A DNA stretch of 64,000 nt from Macrocybe gigantea (GCA_011319805.1 SJRY01000255.1:124001-188000); one strand, 5' to 3'. Shown: positions 1 through 13,020, counted from the first letter of the stretch. Notes: generated by a model from the sequence alone, not told the origin. Program-made: numbers and translations.

Positions 1-3000
1 CGTAGCCGCTGAGCCCAGAACTGTGGATAGATTCCTTCCTGTCGACCTACCTCACTGAGATCTTTCCTCGAAAATCTCCTGGAGACTCAGTCACATACTT
101 TGAAATTTCGTCACCATCGGTCCTTTTATCATTCCCTCAAAAAATATCCATTGCAGACCTCAGATCGATGTCATCCGTTGACTTGGATGACGAAACGGAT
201 CTCCTATGCACTGTTGCAGTTCCTCATGCAAGTCTTACTGGGTTACATATGAGCGGGTTTACGTCTCACCGTGACGTAAGTTGCATCGGGGGATTCGAGC
301 GGCTTGTTATTGCACTTCAAATGTTACCAATCCGGAGGCGTCCCTCAAGCTTGCATCTCGAGAAACAGGTTTTCGACTTTGAAGCATCCGATTTCCGGGT
401 GGAACTGATCAAGGGGAGGCTCCGTCTTGAATGGGACCACACAGCTACCAGCATTGATCACGTAGGGCCTGAAAACGTAATTGCTACCTTCTTGTCATTT
501 CGTGAAGCTCTGTCAAGTCTCCAGTCCTGTCGTCGCCGATGGAACAACTACTGCTCTGAACTCGGCCAAATCATCGTTGCCGATATTGTAACATCCTCGA
601 CTAACCGGGCCATCATCGATCCGTTATCGACAATTCAACATTCTTACCTGGTGCAACAGGGGAAACCGCGTCAGTTACGTACAGATACGACATTCCGATT
701 TCTCTTCCATCTGCGTAACTGCCTTTGGCACCTTGGTAGCGAGCAAAAGGGCAAGTTGCACCGTCTGCAGAATATGGAGGCTCTTAATCCGAACGATTTC
801 AAGTCATTGCTCGAGTCGCGACTTTCGGAAGTTGACCAAGATACTTATCAAGGTCATCTCTCTTCGTTGGAGTCATTCTTTTCTATCCTGCGTGCATCTC
901 AAGCTCAATCCACACCAAGATCTCGCCTTCCTTACTCCTCATTGCATATGAAGTTCACCAGCTTTTCGGTCTTGATCATGGACCCTACCTCCGCGTCTCC
1001 GAGTAAGTTCGATGTGACAGAAACGTCTCTTAGCGGTTTTACTCGCGAATTCGAAACCATGCAAGCATTTCAGCTGCTGCTTTATCACAGACGTCTTTTA
1101 AGGAAAGGTCAGCCCGCAAAGTAACGAAAACGTCTGTGTCAGCAGTTCTCGGAGATATCTCCTTGATTGTGCTGCCGCACCTTATCCGCTTCACTCACCA
1201 TCTGTTGAGGGTTCGAAGGTATCTGGCTGTTTTGACGACCTCAAATTTGCATAAGACCGTTACGCCTTCTCAAATATCCGCCCCCTTCCTTCACTCTCGA
1301 ATACTGAAATCGCCTATGCTCTTCGCTCGTTCAAGATACAGGCTGCGGCGCAAGATCTGGCACTCGAGTTTGTTGTATTAAATACTCACGGCATCTTGAC
1401 GTTTTTAGTGGGCCTTCTGGACGACAAAGGCCGCCGAATGAATAATCTCTGCTTTTCTCCCAGGTTTACCTGCGTGCGCGTTCCCTGAGCGATGTCGTAA
1501 AAGAGAACGACCAGGATGTCCTCGCTTCACTGGAGCTTTCAGGAGGAAAGCTGCACAATGCTTCAACTCAAGACTCGCATTTAAAAGTGAACCAGCGCTT
1601 GGTTTTCTCCTTGGCGGCACTTCGTTTTCGTGTTCCACGGAGCGCTCTACGACTATATCGGTTCGCTGATCAGTGGAGGGCCGACTTCCTCACTGAAATC
1701 GAGGCTACTATGCAAGCATTATTAGGAGAATTGCAAGCGTCATCCCAAGGGATACCAGAGCAGTCACGGAGCCTGGAGATCCTCCCGTCAGTAGAGTTCA
1801 AGGCGACGTAACATCCTTGAATATCTCCCTGCAAGTGATGCATGGGACGTGGCTCTCCTGGGAGGCCTATCATGCTATCACTTACATGAACACCGCTTTA
1901 TCGCTCAATTCCACCTGTCATTTCGGCTTTCAAGTTGCATCTATGGCCTTGAGTATATGGTCGAAACCAGTCACACCTGACGTATCTCTGGGAACCCGAG
2001 TTGGAATCGCGCTGCCCGTGTTTCAATCACTGGCCAGCATAGCGGAGGCAGTATTGATACGAGGATTCTTGTCGACTTCATTGATGTCAAAGTCAAACCA
2101 TCACATCTGGACACATTACTTGCTGTCCAGCAAAAGTTCGGACAGGATTTCAATGACCTAATGACGCTGATTCGGGAGACGAGGGCCAAACAAAGAGTAC
2201 ACCAGCACGAAACTCCAAGTGTCAAGAAATCCCTGAGCTATTCAGGTTTCTTGAAAGTGCGCGGTTTTCGCATGGGCTTTGAGGGCGTCTCATCAATCCT
2301 CTATCTTGAATGCTCGGATGTGGGTGGGGGTTGAAGAACCATGCTGATCTTGTATGGGACGTGAAACTATTGGATTTGGCCTTTTCACTAGCTCCCCGGA
2401 CCTTTATTGAGCACCGTCATGCCATGTTCGACCGGAACCATTGTTCTGCCTTTGTCATTGTCGACTTCAAAGTCAGTGCGGCGCATTGCAAAATTGCAGA
2501 CATGACACAGAAGGAAATTCAAGTTTCCATTACCAAAATTCACGCAGTCATGCAGCCAAGCTCAATCGGGGAGATAGGGGATTTTATTGACCACTTACAG
2601 GTAAACCAACCTTCCTTTTATTACATCGTTTTATATATTGATTTCAATAGGCTGAAGTTCTGGAACGCAAGGAACAAAGGGCTCTTGAGCTCGCAGCATT
2701 CAAGGAAAAGGCCCAAAACCTTCTACGGACTTTCGAGGTCGGTTTGCGAGACAGCGAAACGGCGACTGCTACTCCGTGGTTTGACCAATTTGACGTCAAT
2801 GTTTCAATTCAGAATGTTGGGTTTGCATTCCCACTAACACATGATGAAGACTTGAATTACCGCGTCCTGTGTCAAAAGATTCCTATCCCGTACGCGCTTT
2901 CCTATTCTCAGTAAGATCTATCGAATTTGGTTTCCACCGAGGGGAAAGTGGGCGAGCTGTCATGAAAAGTTTTTCATTTCAGTTTGTTTCGCGGTAGGTT

Positions 3001-6000
3001 TTATGAATGTCTCTTTCTATCAGGCCTCATATCCCAACAGATTCAGACAACGAGTCCCCGACGACTACTCTGGCGAAAACCATCAAACTCTAAATCGGTT
3101 GATTTATCCCGAAATGAAAGCTTATCTTCGCTCCATGCGCTCCGCCTCATTGCGCCGTATTTGGATTGACGCGGACGTGGACGGCTTTTATCTGGACCTG
3201 GACTCAAATATCCCATCCTATATTTTTTCTCTGGTCGACGTCTATCACCAGGGCAAAGCTCGTGTCGAAAGACTTTCTGCCAGCATGCCTCGGACCTCTT
3301 CCCCATATACCGCCATTTCGGAAGAGGACATACAAAAACTCTACAACACGCTGCCGACTGCAAACGTCCTCGCATCCATGGTATTCCACAGCGGCAAGGT
3401 CCGAATGTACAGCGAAAGCGCATTGCGGTCATATCGAAGTAAACAGTTATCATTCACTTCGCAGGAGCTCTCAGATGAACAGGTGATGGCTGTTGGGGCC
3501 GAGGTTTTCAGTCTGCCAGACGTGTCTGTTTGGTCAGAATATCAGGCCGCTCCTGCTCCGCATAAATTTCGTCAACCTACTGATGCAGAACCGTCTTTGC
3601 TAATGTTCAAGAGCACGGTGCATTCTAGCCAAAATATCTTGCGGCCGACGTTGCTGCCATTTTTGACAGAATTGGTGAACCATGTGGAAACTCGTTTAGG
3701 GATGATCAGTCCTCGAACCAGTATCCCAAGCGAGTCCTTGGCAGCTGGGACTTCTGCCCTTACTCCTGAAGCTGAAGAAGCTTCAAGTTCCGTCCTCAAC
3801 GTGCGCATCAGTTTCAGCCTGCGAATAGACAAGTCCAAGTTGGAGTTAACGTGTCAGCCGGACGTCAATGTCATCGCTGGCTACACTGGGAAAGTGGGGG
3901 ATTCGTTGTCAATATATCTCCCAAGGCGCACACGTTCACGTTTACCGGTGCTGTAGGCGGCCTTACAGTTGGACTTAGGCACGGCTTCCTGAGCGAAGAT
4001 TGCCTCAGTCTGGATGCCAGGAACCTCGCTTTCTCCGTCAACGTCGCGAAATACGGACTAAACCAGAGCGTCTCAACGACCTCAATTTCTTCTACGGTGG
4101 ATACTGAGTTTCATGGTGTTGTCCGGTTCTCGCGTTTGCAGGACATATTGTGCTTCAAAGCCGTCTGGCTTGATCGCATCCCTATTTTCAACCGTCAGCC
4201 ACCACACCTGGTAAAGCCCCGCCAAGTTCGGTATCGCAGCCCACTCAGGCGCCGAAGAGTATCTTTATCACTGCCATACTTGCTCGCATTCGACAGATCA
4301 CACTTGAAGTCGATCTTGGGCAGTCTATCAGCACAATCACTCTCAATCTAAGGGAAACCATAGTGCGCACAAAACTGACTGAATACCTTAGCGAAGTGTC
4401 TGTCGTCGTGGCGGAACTTTCAATGAATGCGAAGGGGAACATCGCTGGTTACGTGCATGTTCCAGATTGCGTTTTCCAAACTATTCGTGGCGCAGAGATT
4501 GGCAGGGAGGGAGAAGAAAGACAAGGCAGGATGCTCGAACTACGTATGACAAGCGGTGCCTTGGTGATTGCATTGGAATCCGATCATCAGAAACTCGTTC
4601 GTTATCGGTGAGTAGGACAAGTCATCATCTTGACCGTTTAACACGTCTCTTTAGTGCAGAACCTTTGGCCATCGAAGTCTTTGATGACTGGTCCGGGACT
4701 CAACCTGCCACAACAATCGATATCAGTGGCAGATTCTTACAGTTATCTTTTACTGTATCGAGCCCAGAGATCGTCGCGATCGTGACCGTTGGGACGATAC
4801 CCAAACTTATGACATACGCGAATAAATTTAGGGACAACCTCAACATCCAACGTCAAGGCGCAAGTCGGGAGTCCAGGACCTTCAGGGTCACTCTGACACC
4901 AAAGCCCGATAATCCCCTTTCCGCAGTTGCCGAAGCCATGCTCATTTCAGCTCGAACTAGATTCAAAGAAGCAGACGTTGGATTATCTTATGTGATCTTG
5001 CAGCACATGAGCTTGCGTCTGAAACTCCTGCGACTTATCGTCTTCCCTCGGACCATGGATGACCTAGAAATGGCACATTTCGTCGGCCATGACGTCCGCG
5101 CACGGCTTGATCGCTTAGTGGATGTCGACTCTATACCCTGCCGCCGCGACCTGAGACTCTCCTTCTCGTCTATGACGATCTCCAAATTCAGTCAATTGGG
5201 TCATCCTCAATCAACCGACCAGCATGACATCAGAGATGCATTGAAATCCCTTCTTCAGAACTCCCCTGAGGCCATCATTGTCGGTTTACCCTCTATGACC
5301 ATTCATATGGTCAGTGAAGAGAAGCACAAGGACGACACCATGGACCTCATTTATGATTTCGAAAGCAAGTTCGTGCACAAAGGGATTAGTGACTCCGAAA
5401 ACATATATATCACACTCAACGTTGCTTTATACTCGTGGCTCACAGTGCTGCGTAAAAATTTGGCGCGGGAGATGGATCAAGTCAAGTCTGCAAATGAATG
5501 GAGAGCGTTGATAAGCAGTTCTGCGGGTGCTTCTAATGGAGCGAGAAAAAGGGTTCCGGAACCCCTACCACTTGATGCACCTTCCAAGCGGCAGACGGCG
5601 ATGGAACCCACGAGCGCGCGAACTTCACCTTTTTCCCCAACAACTGCTCTGAGACCATCCCCCGGTGAGCTAACGCGGTCTTTGACGGTGCCGCATACAC
5701 CGGGACGGTCGCCCATAGCCCAATCACCTACCGAACCAAGCACCCGCTCAACTCCTGGCAAACGAAAGTCTGTCATATATTGTCCACGCAATCGCCACAT
5801 CGAACGCTTGACCATGAGGCAACTGGGCGAAGCCACTCCTGATGTCATGCACCCCTTCTTCATGAAAAAAGCCGGTTTCAACTTGGAGGACTCTTTCCCT
5901 CAGTATGTTCACGAATATGCCACGACTCCTTTAGAGGAAATTATGGAGGTATTATTGAAATTGTACAGTAGACAGTTATTGGCGGGTAGACATATTTCAT

Positions 6001-6002
6001 AG
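1..6002 (+). CDS. CSF1: Csf1-like bridge-like lipid transfer protein, C-terminal part (5' end outside window)
   Basis: The coding sequence enters from the left edge and runs through several short introns to TAG at 6000-6002. Two introns were checked for phase: 1003-1073 (gtaagt...cag) and 4608-4654 (gtgagt...tag). Both join the flanking frames correctly. The product fits the Csf1/Tweek/KIAA1109 (BLTP1) family: long stretches of beta-strand-like sequence, a conserved block around 1590-1720 (FSLAALRFRVPRSALRLYRF), and a C-terminal block HPFFMKKAGFNLEDSFPQYV near 5850-5910. These proteins form hydrophobic grooves that move lipids at membrane contact sites, and in yeast Csf1 supports growth in the cold. 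The region at about 5530-5760 is Ser/Pro/Thr-rich and probably disordered. Family assignment rests on remembered motifs. The intron chain between 1200 and 4300 was not resolved base by base. Confidence 0.72.
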
Positions 6003-6123
6003 CTGTATATTATGCATCCTTTCTTCGCATTCTGTAGTTCGCCTTGCTAGGAAGCGTTGGACCTCGATTGCGTTGGATCATTATGAGTTCTATTGTATAA
6101 GTAAGATGGGTAACTAGAAAATA

Positions 6124-7095
6124 CTATTCTCCGGGCCCGGACCCTCGGAAAACACTTAGCAGAGCGAAACATCCATACAACAAACCAACGGGATAAGCAA
6201 CGAGAAGACGCTGATCAGACATTTGCAGGACAGCCACAAATATCCCTGATGCGGAATACGTGCACCACAGTATCGAAACTATCGCCAGGATGTAACCAAA
6301 CGTGCCGCTGGATTTGCGTGTTAGTGCCAAAAACTAGGATTAAACGTTCGAGACTCGACTCACTCCAAGGCCATCATGACGCTGATGGCACCGACGCCCA
6401 CCATTGGAAGAAGGCAATACCCGAGAACGGAAACGACGCGGTAAGCATCGATACCTTTTTCAGACATAAGATTCAAGAGTGTGTACATGGCAGCCGAACC
6501 AAATAGGCCGACGCCGTAGATGTAGCCAAAATTTGGTTTTCCCGACTGTTGGCGAAAGCTTGCGTGAGGCAAACGTGGCCGAACGAGGAATGCGAAATCA
6601 CTTACAAAAAGTAAACAGATTCCAAAGCAGAAGACGAAAATGATCGGACCAGCCATGTCAGCATCGTCCATGATGCGAGCGTCAACACCACGCAGCGGAT
6701 TGAGCACTGTCATCGATTTGTCTCGTATATGGGAAAAGTTGATACCGAGCTCTGGTGGGGTATGAGGACTTAGTTGACGTAAGAACGACGCACAGTAGCA
6801 TACCCTCTAGTAACGGGGGTTCGCCTTCAAACCCTCCAGTGCCAAAAGCAGTCCACCAGCCTCCTTGAGGTTGTATGCTTCCTCCATATGTAGGGGAAAC
6901 TCCTTGCTGTGATATGGCCCCCTGTACGCCTACGTTGCCATCCAGGCTTGGTCGCGAGCCCGGGAAAAAAGCGTTTGAATCTGAGGAGCTAGGAGGCGCG
7001 TAGAACTGCAAAGGCGCGTCCTGAGCTACTGGCTGAGCATAGTAAGGATTCTGCGAGGAAGACGCGCCATAGATGTTTGTAGATTCCTGCCACAT
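6124..7095 (-). CDS. YIP1: Yip1 family ER-Golgi membrane protein (YIPF5/7 type)
   Basis: This is a multi-pass membrane protein that binds Ypt/Rab GTPases and acts in budding and fusion of ER-derived COPII vesicles. The N-terminal third is a Tyr/Gln/Pro-rich cytosolic tail starting MWQESTNIYG. It is followed by the conserved Yip1 block LNPLRGVDARIMDDADMAGP and several hydrophobic segments. The end, WCTYSASGIFVAVLQMSDQR and LLVAYPVGLLYGCFALLSVF, is near-identical to the family. Three introns are clear: about 6755-6806, 6546-6605 (60 bases, in frame, so it reads through as a false extension) and 6308-6363. The start at 7095 was chosen because it begins the tail with a Met. The open frame continues to about 7140. 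The gene converges on CSF1 and diverges from NSA2. Confidence 0.93.
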
Positions 7096-7200
7096 CGATG
7101 AGAGGTTAGGAACACGTCGAAGGCAGCTGCCTCCGACCACGTGCTCACTATACCCACTATTGATGCTTGTTTGATCGCCAGCCCTTCCTCGAATTCCAGC
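7096..7200. promoter_or_regulatory. Short bidirectional promoter between YIP1 and NSA2
   Basis: Only 105 bases separate the two divergent start codons, so both promoters and 5' UTRs must lie here or overlap the opposite gene. No TATA box is evident. This is inferred from gene spacing alone. Confidence 0.5.
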
Positions 7201-8262
7201 ATGGTAAGTGCCCTCCTAGTGCCGCACGCAAGTTATTCACTATTTTCTCCCCACTTTGTTGCGCGATATAGCCTCAGGTAAGTCGCATTTTTAATATATA
7301 CTAAGATATTTCTCTAATACTAATTTCTATAGAACGAGTACATTGAGGAACACATCAAGCGGCATGGCCGACGGTTAGATTATTTCGAACGAAAGTATGG
7401 CCTCAACATGATGAATGGACGTATATCATCTAATCGAATCATAGACGGAAACGCGAAGCACGAGCTGCGCACGCTTCGTCGCGTATGCACAAAAGACGTT
7501 TGGTTTAAAGGCCAAGCTTCTGCATGCTAAACGTCACGCCGAAAAAGTCAAGCTCAGAAAGACGCTCAAAGCCCACGATGAACGAAATGTCAAGCAAAAG
7601 GACACCTCTTCAACACCTGAGGGTGCTTTACCAACGTATCTTCTCGATCGCGAAGGCCAAAAAGATGCGAAGGCGCTCTCCAGTGCTATCAAACAAAAGC
7701 GGAAAGACAAGGCTGCCAAGTATGCAGTGCCTCTGCCCAAAGTCAGGGGAATTGCAGAGGATGAGATGTTCAAGGTTATGAAAACGGGGAAGAGCAAGAG
7801 CAAGGCATGGAAGAGGATGGTCACAAAGGCAACGTTCGTCGGCGAGGGGTTCACAAGAAAGCCTGTCAAGATGGAGAGGTTCATACGACCGATGGCGCTG
7901 CGATACAAGAAGGCGAATGTTACCCACCGTACGTCTACCGGACTTGCGTTTCACATTCTCTGTTGACCCAGAAACTTTACAGCCGATTTGAAAGCGACAT
8001 TCCAACTTCAGATCCTGGGAGTCAAGAAGAATCCTCAATCACCGATGTACACACAACTCGGAGTCATGACTAAGGGTACTGTCATCGAGGTCAATGTCTC
8101 GGAATTGGGAATGGTGACGACCGGCGGCAAAGTTGTCTTTGGAAAATATGCTCAGATCACAAATAACCCCGAAAATGACGGCTGCATAAATGCTGTCCTA
8201 CGTGAGTCATTCTTGGCTTCGTTCTGGATATCAATTGAAGCAGTGCAATTACAGTTGTATAA
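7201..8262 (+). CDS. NSA2: 60S ribosome biogenesis protein Nsa2 (TINP1), with an apparent 1-base frameshift
   Basis: Nsa2 is a nucleolar factor needed for 27S pre-rRNA processing and 60S assembly. The conserved start MPQNEYIEEH is assembled from three pieces. Exon 1 is only the ATG (7201-7203), exon 2 is the 6-base CCTCAG (7272-7277), and exon 3 starts at 7333. All junctions are GT-AG. A further intron lies at about 7395-7443, another at 7929-7982, and the last at 8212-8254. The last exon is just 8 bases (8255-8262), giving the family ending NAVLLV. Family signatures include [47 protein letters not shown] and [20 protein letters not shown]. Near 7485 the frame breaks between HASSR and [10 protein letters not shown]. 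One missing base would explain it, and no plausible intron fits. Confidence 0.93.
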
Positions 8263-8431
8263 TTTTCTTCTATATTCTTGGCATATATGTAGCTGTCTCC
8301 GTCCGGTCCCTCTTCCATTCCTGTGATTATCAGGCACGTAGAGATAACGAATACCACATTTCAATGCTAATCGTGACCCGACGTGAACGTGGGGTGACCG
8401 TGAACTACAGACATTGCGGACGGATGCCATG

Positions 8432-11400
8432 CTAATATAGACAACGAATTCGTACATAATATACAACCATTGCGAACCAGAAGAAAGGAAATGTAGGGTT
8501 GCCAAAGCCCAAAATAAACAAAAACTCGTCACTGTGATGTTGAATTAGTGACGTTCCCGTAATGTTGGTGCTGTCGTCCATCCCAAAGCGAAATTGGATG
8601 CTGGTATAGCGAATCATATTGCAAGCGGCTATGGTCCATAGGGGCCACTCGCATGCTTTCGTCATGATAAACACGTCGCCAACACTACGTGTCTGATCTT
8701 CGACGTAGAACTCGTTCCCTGCATAAGAGGGATAGGACAGCCTCCGCGTCGCATAGCTTGTTTGATGTGAAGCTGGAGTGGAGGAAATTGATGGGGTGCG
8801 AGCTCGCGGATGGACTGTTCTGATAGGGGGCGGAAGCGTCCAACCACCTTCGGTCGAGAAGTAGGATTCCTTGGGAAAATCGGCCTGCGCCTGCGGATAG
8901 ACATAACCCTGTTGATTTTGAGACGACGAAACCAGTCGCGTCTCATGTGGAGGAAGGTGGTCATATTGGCTAAGCTTTCTCTCATAAGCAGTCGAGTCTC
9001 GAGCTACCGTGCACACTGAACATCGTTCTGTGTCATGCATCGTCGGTGCTGAAGGTGTTTGCCATTGCCAATATGGGTCGGCCGCTCTATGCGGATCGGC
9101 ATCTGATGACACATGTATGGGCGGGGTAAACCAAGGTAGGTTGTTGGTGGCCTGGGTGTGCATATCTCGCAGGTCTTGAGATACTTCAGAATTGTCCGAA
9201 GCTGGAAGGGATTGCCTCAATTGCTGCCTGTAACAATCGCCATCGCGCTCAGAAGGGGAAGCGAGAATCGTAAGACCCCAAGACTCACAAAACTGAGCTG
9301 CAAACTTCCAACGAGGTTCCGCCCGTTCCAGGACAGCAATAAATATCTTGACATCATCGACCAAGGGCTCGATCTGTTGCGCTATCGGGGGCTTTACATC
9401 CTCCATACCCGCTCTTCTATTACGTTTCTCCTGTCCTTTCAGGTCCCATATCCTGACCAAAAGCAGACCGGCGGCGAGATGAGCGCCATGCAATATCGTC
9501 GGAATATCAGGCAGCCCGCGCTGAAGCTCCGTTTCGGCGATCCGGGCGCAAGACCTAGCAGCTTCTACGCATATATCCATAGCTGGACGAGAGAAGAGCG
9601 GCCGGGCGGCCGAACCATCCGAGCTACTTGTCGTGTGCGAGGAGTAAATGAAGGGCCGGAACACGAGCATCTGGAGTATAAGGTAAAATATCCGCAGCGC
9701 AGTGGCCTGAGACTTGAACGGAGACTCTGCCATGTCTTGAGACCAAACCACTGCAAAACATCATGTAAGTCTTAGGAGCTTAAACTGGTAGGCCTACACA
9801 CAATGAGCTGGTACCGATTCCATCCACTCGGTCATTAATGACGTTAGTTGTTCAATGACTTCTTTGCGCCAATTCCGGCCAACCATGCCGTAGAATACTT
9901 TTGACTTGTCGATTGCGTACTTCCAATGCTCCTATGTCAGGGAGAAATAGGAATAAGTATATAATATCACTTACGACAGTCCTCAAGGCGAATGCCATGA
10001 TCTGTGTCAGCTTGATCAAAAGAATGAATGCGGTGCCTTTACAAGGCAATCCTTCGGGCTGCCAAAAGGCCGTTGAATTACCCTCCGTTTCCCAGAACTG
10101 CTCGTCGACTTCCAGAGGCATTTCTACGTCGAAACTGTCTGGGGTTAGTTGGAATAGACAACCAGATGCAAAACTCACTCCTCATCACCTATACCGCACC
10201 CCCGCCCAAGACTAGCTCCTCCAATGCGATCAAAGACAACAAGGCACCAGAATGCGCGTTTCCACTGTTCGTCATCAACCGTTGGGTGGTCCTGATACAT
10301 TTTGCGCCGATGAGCACCAACGTCTTGAGCCTTCCGCATGCCGACGTTTATAATAATCCACGCGGCCGGGTGAGCGTCTGAGCCCCTAAGAAACATTCCT
10401 AATAGCTATATAGGGCGCATCACTAAAACAACCATGTACATGAAGGGCGGAGTCAAGACACCATACCGTGAAAGTCTGGATTTCATACAGCGTCACAGGA
10501 TAAAATAAACTTCTCCTAGCACGATGAATGTCTATACAATGACGCTTAGTAGCCATAAATATAGAGCTCAAAATAAGACATATTTACCGACAACCATTTC
10601 AAAGAAATTCCAACCTGCCACACTCCAATCGGGCCCGCCAGACGCGGTTCTCGCATTCCCTTTGAGAATTCGCTCATCGTTGCACCATCTGCTAGCGACA
10701 GCAAAAACAGCAAGGCACACCGCAGCGAACCAAATATTCCGCTGGTGAAGGTTTTCATTCCATTGTCGGTAGAACGTCGGACGATGTAAAAGGGGGTATA
10801 ATTCATTCACGCGGGCAAAATATATATCGATGAGTTCTTTTGCGAGGTCGCTAGGTGGAAATTCAGCGAGGGTAGAAGCAAACAGATCGCTAGATTCCAT
10901 CTGAATGCCCTCCCACGCGCGTTCCCACTAGCACAAGGTTCGATTCAATCTCTAGACTGAAAGAAAGCGTGACGTACAGGAGGAGTGCGCCAGAACTGCG
11001 GGCGCCGCGTCGTTATGGGCTTGGACTGAGTTTCAGCCTCCGTCGATGCTGGAGATTGTGAGCTGTCCGTTCCTTCCTGCTCGAGCCAATGCATTTTTTT
11101 AAACTTTCGTGTGACCTCTACGAGGCCGAGCGCGCTACTCTTCCCATGAAACCGAGCATGATTGTCTACAAGATCTTCTGGGGCATGGTCGCGGCCACGA
11201 AGCTTGAGTTTTGTCATGGATCCACTAACGTCGTCGACGACTTCCGGCCCCTCGGAGGCCGACGACTCGCTGAGAGAAGTCATGTCGTCATCGCTGTCAT
11301 TTCGGTCAGCGATCCCCCTTGCCGACGATCGCACTTTGGAAACGAGATGGGATGCACGCGGAACAGGCGGGGCTCCCACCAAAACAGACGAAATATCACC

Positions 11401-12082
11401 CATGGAACGGGGTCGCTGCATGAACGCGGCCCGTCTCGTGGTGGATGACGACGAGTGAGATGTAGCTGACGACAAAGCGGTTGGAGAAGTATTCGGTTCC
11501 CGAGCAATAGTGATGTCCATCTTCCAAGAATCACGTATTACAGGTGGACCGAGTTCAGCAGAGAAATCGGTATCTGGCCGAAGCTAAGTCTGTTTAGATA
11601 GGTTGCTTTAGGTGTGAGGGATGGAATGAACCTGTTTTAGCAGAGCTTCTAATTTCTCCATCCTATCCTCCAGGCCGGTGATATAACTATAGAGTCATAT
11701 AAGTCAGAAAGAAATGCTGGAACCGAGAAGAAGGACACCGACGCTTTCGGCGGGCCTCTAGGTTTGGAAGCTTCGCTGAAAGTAAAGTGAGTTAAAGTTG
11801 GACAACGAGGCTAAGCAACAAGGCTTACACATAGGTGCAGGGTTTCTTGGTCTGTAAACAATTTGAGCATATATTGTCCGGCATTTTAGGACCATCGCAC
11901 TTCGTTTTCCTCCTTCGGCATGCGTCGCAGGCGCGGGCGAGTTTCCGCTTCTTGTCCGCGGAGTGGGTCAGGTCAAGGGTTGCCTTGGGCTGGTTGACGG
12001 GAACACGCGAGGTCGACGGGCCGGGGAACGCAGGATCGTCGTGTGAAGGGGACGGGCTCTGTGAAAAGGCTGTATGCAGCAT
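8432..12082 (-). CDS. Zn2Cys6 transcription factor with fungal-specific TF domain (XlnR/Xlr1-like)
   Basis: This is a nuclear DNA-binding regulator. The zinc cluster near the N-terminus (ACDACRRRKTKCDGPKMPDN, then CSNC and CTYV, about 11830-11940) has the C-x2-C-x6-C...C-x2-C-x6-C pattern. It continues into EASKPRGPPKA, then the coiled-coil linker ITGLEDRMEKLEALLKQ across small introns. A disordered Ser-rich linker follows (10945-11520). The middle homology domain (PF04082 type) is seen in exons at 10568-10900 (IDIYFARVNELYPLLHRPTF), about 10175-10300 (RAFWCLVVFDRIGGASLGRG) and about 10090-10150 (FDVEMPLEVDEQFW). The first ATG of the cluster exon (12082) was chosen. The C-terminus is unsure: the straight reading frame stops at 8432, but a candidate intron near 8610-8680 would shift it to a stop at about 8545. 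The XlnR-like label is a resemblance and no target is shown. Confidence 0.82.
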
Positions 12083-12186
12083 GAATTCCGTTAGGGGATG
12101 TCGGTGGGAGGAGGAGGAGGCGAATTGAGTCCGAGTCAAGGAACTGTCCACGTGGGTCAACGCTTACCTTGGCTGTATCCTTGGTC
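12083..12186. promoter_or_regulatory. Short bidirectional promoter between the Zn2Cys6 factor and SDHAF4
   Basis: There are 104 bases between the divergent ATGs at 12082 (minus) and 12187 (plus). The open frames extend into each other beyond both ATGs, so actual starts could overlap. No TATA box was seen. This is an inference from spacing. Confidence 0.45.
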
Positions 12187-12546
12187 ATGCTCACCCTCTC
12201 CTCCTTCAGACCACTGTCCTCGCTCTCAATCGTCAGGCGGCTGTCTACGAACAACTTGTCACGCCCCTCGCCCCCTCCCCTACCGCGTGAGCAACAGCAA
12301 GAGTTTGAAAAACTCATCCGTGATGCCCAGGCACCCCTCTCGGCGCCCGGTCAGTCGACCAAACTCACGGAAGACGAGGCAGCGCTAGCCATGCATCCTG
12401 ATGCCCCCATGCCCGTCAAGCCTGAGTTTGAGGGCGATGTCAATCCCGAAACCGGAGAGCAAGGCGGCCCAAAGCAGGAGCCCGTCCGAAGTTGGGACGG
12501 GAGCGAAGGCGATTGGAGCTTCAAAGGTCGCGTCTCCGACTTTTAA
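12187..12546 (+). CDS. Succinate dehydrogenase assembly factor 4-like protein (DUF1674), mitochondrial
   Basis: This is a 119-residue single-exon protein. The N-terminus MLTLSSFRPLSSLSIVRRLS is rich in Ser, Leu and Arg with no acids, which is typical of a mitochondrial presequence. The middle is acidic. The C-terminus carries the DUF1674 signature: ETGEQGGPKQEPVRSWDG, then GDWSFKGRVSDF at the very end. SDHAF4/Sdh8 proteins bind the flavinylated Sdh1 subunit before it joins Sdh2, protecting it from reoxidation. The ATG at 12187 is the first Met of the presequence. An upstream in-frame TTG was ignored. The length fits the family (about 100-130 residues). Confidence 0.88.
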   Translation: MLTLSSFRPLSSLSIVRRLSTNNLSRPSPPPLPREQQQEFEKLIRDAQAPLSAPGQSTKLTEDEAALAMHPDAPMPVKPEFEGDVNPETGEQGGPKQEPVRSWDGSEGDWSFKGRVSDF

Positions 12547-13020
12547 GTGCGTTCCATCGGCTTTTTTTGACCTAAACTAACGTCACTGTGCTAGGACACG
12601 CGACCTCTATCTACTTCGGCGCCCGTAATCGCTTGAATCAGGAGCACTTCTACAAGCTCGATAGCTAGATCCCGTTTTGCCAGGCTAGTACTATATAGTG
12701 TATCATTCGGATGAGCACAGCGTCGCCGAAAATGATAATCAAACTTCGTAGCTTTTTTAGTGTTCTGACTTCGCGCCATGGCTTCGGTCCCCATTCCTTA
12801 ATCTGATTCTGAGCTCTCGAGCGACGCATGCCTACGATGTCACAGTTGAAAGATAGGAAACAATGCAATTGTGTTATACAGGAAACACTAGCCTAAAAGA
12901 CTATCAATTGGACTCACGATATGCGTGATTTTTGAACTACGTTATACAAGGGGCTATCATCACAAGAAAAGAGAATAATGCCTCGCACCCCGGATTAGAA
13001 AGTAGCACATCGATCCTTAA
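12547..13020. other. Intergenic gap between convergent genes
   Basis: This holds the 3' ends of SDHAF4 (plus) and SMD3 (minus). Only short unconserved open frames are present, and nothing recognisable was seen. Confidence 0.5.

Noticed and set aside
12591..12868. Overlapping 67-codon minus-strand frames between SDHAF4 and SMD3
   Set aside because: No homology, no splice signals, and random-looking composition in a short convergent gap.
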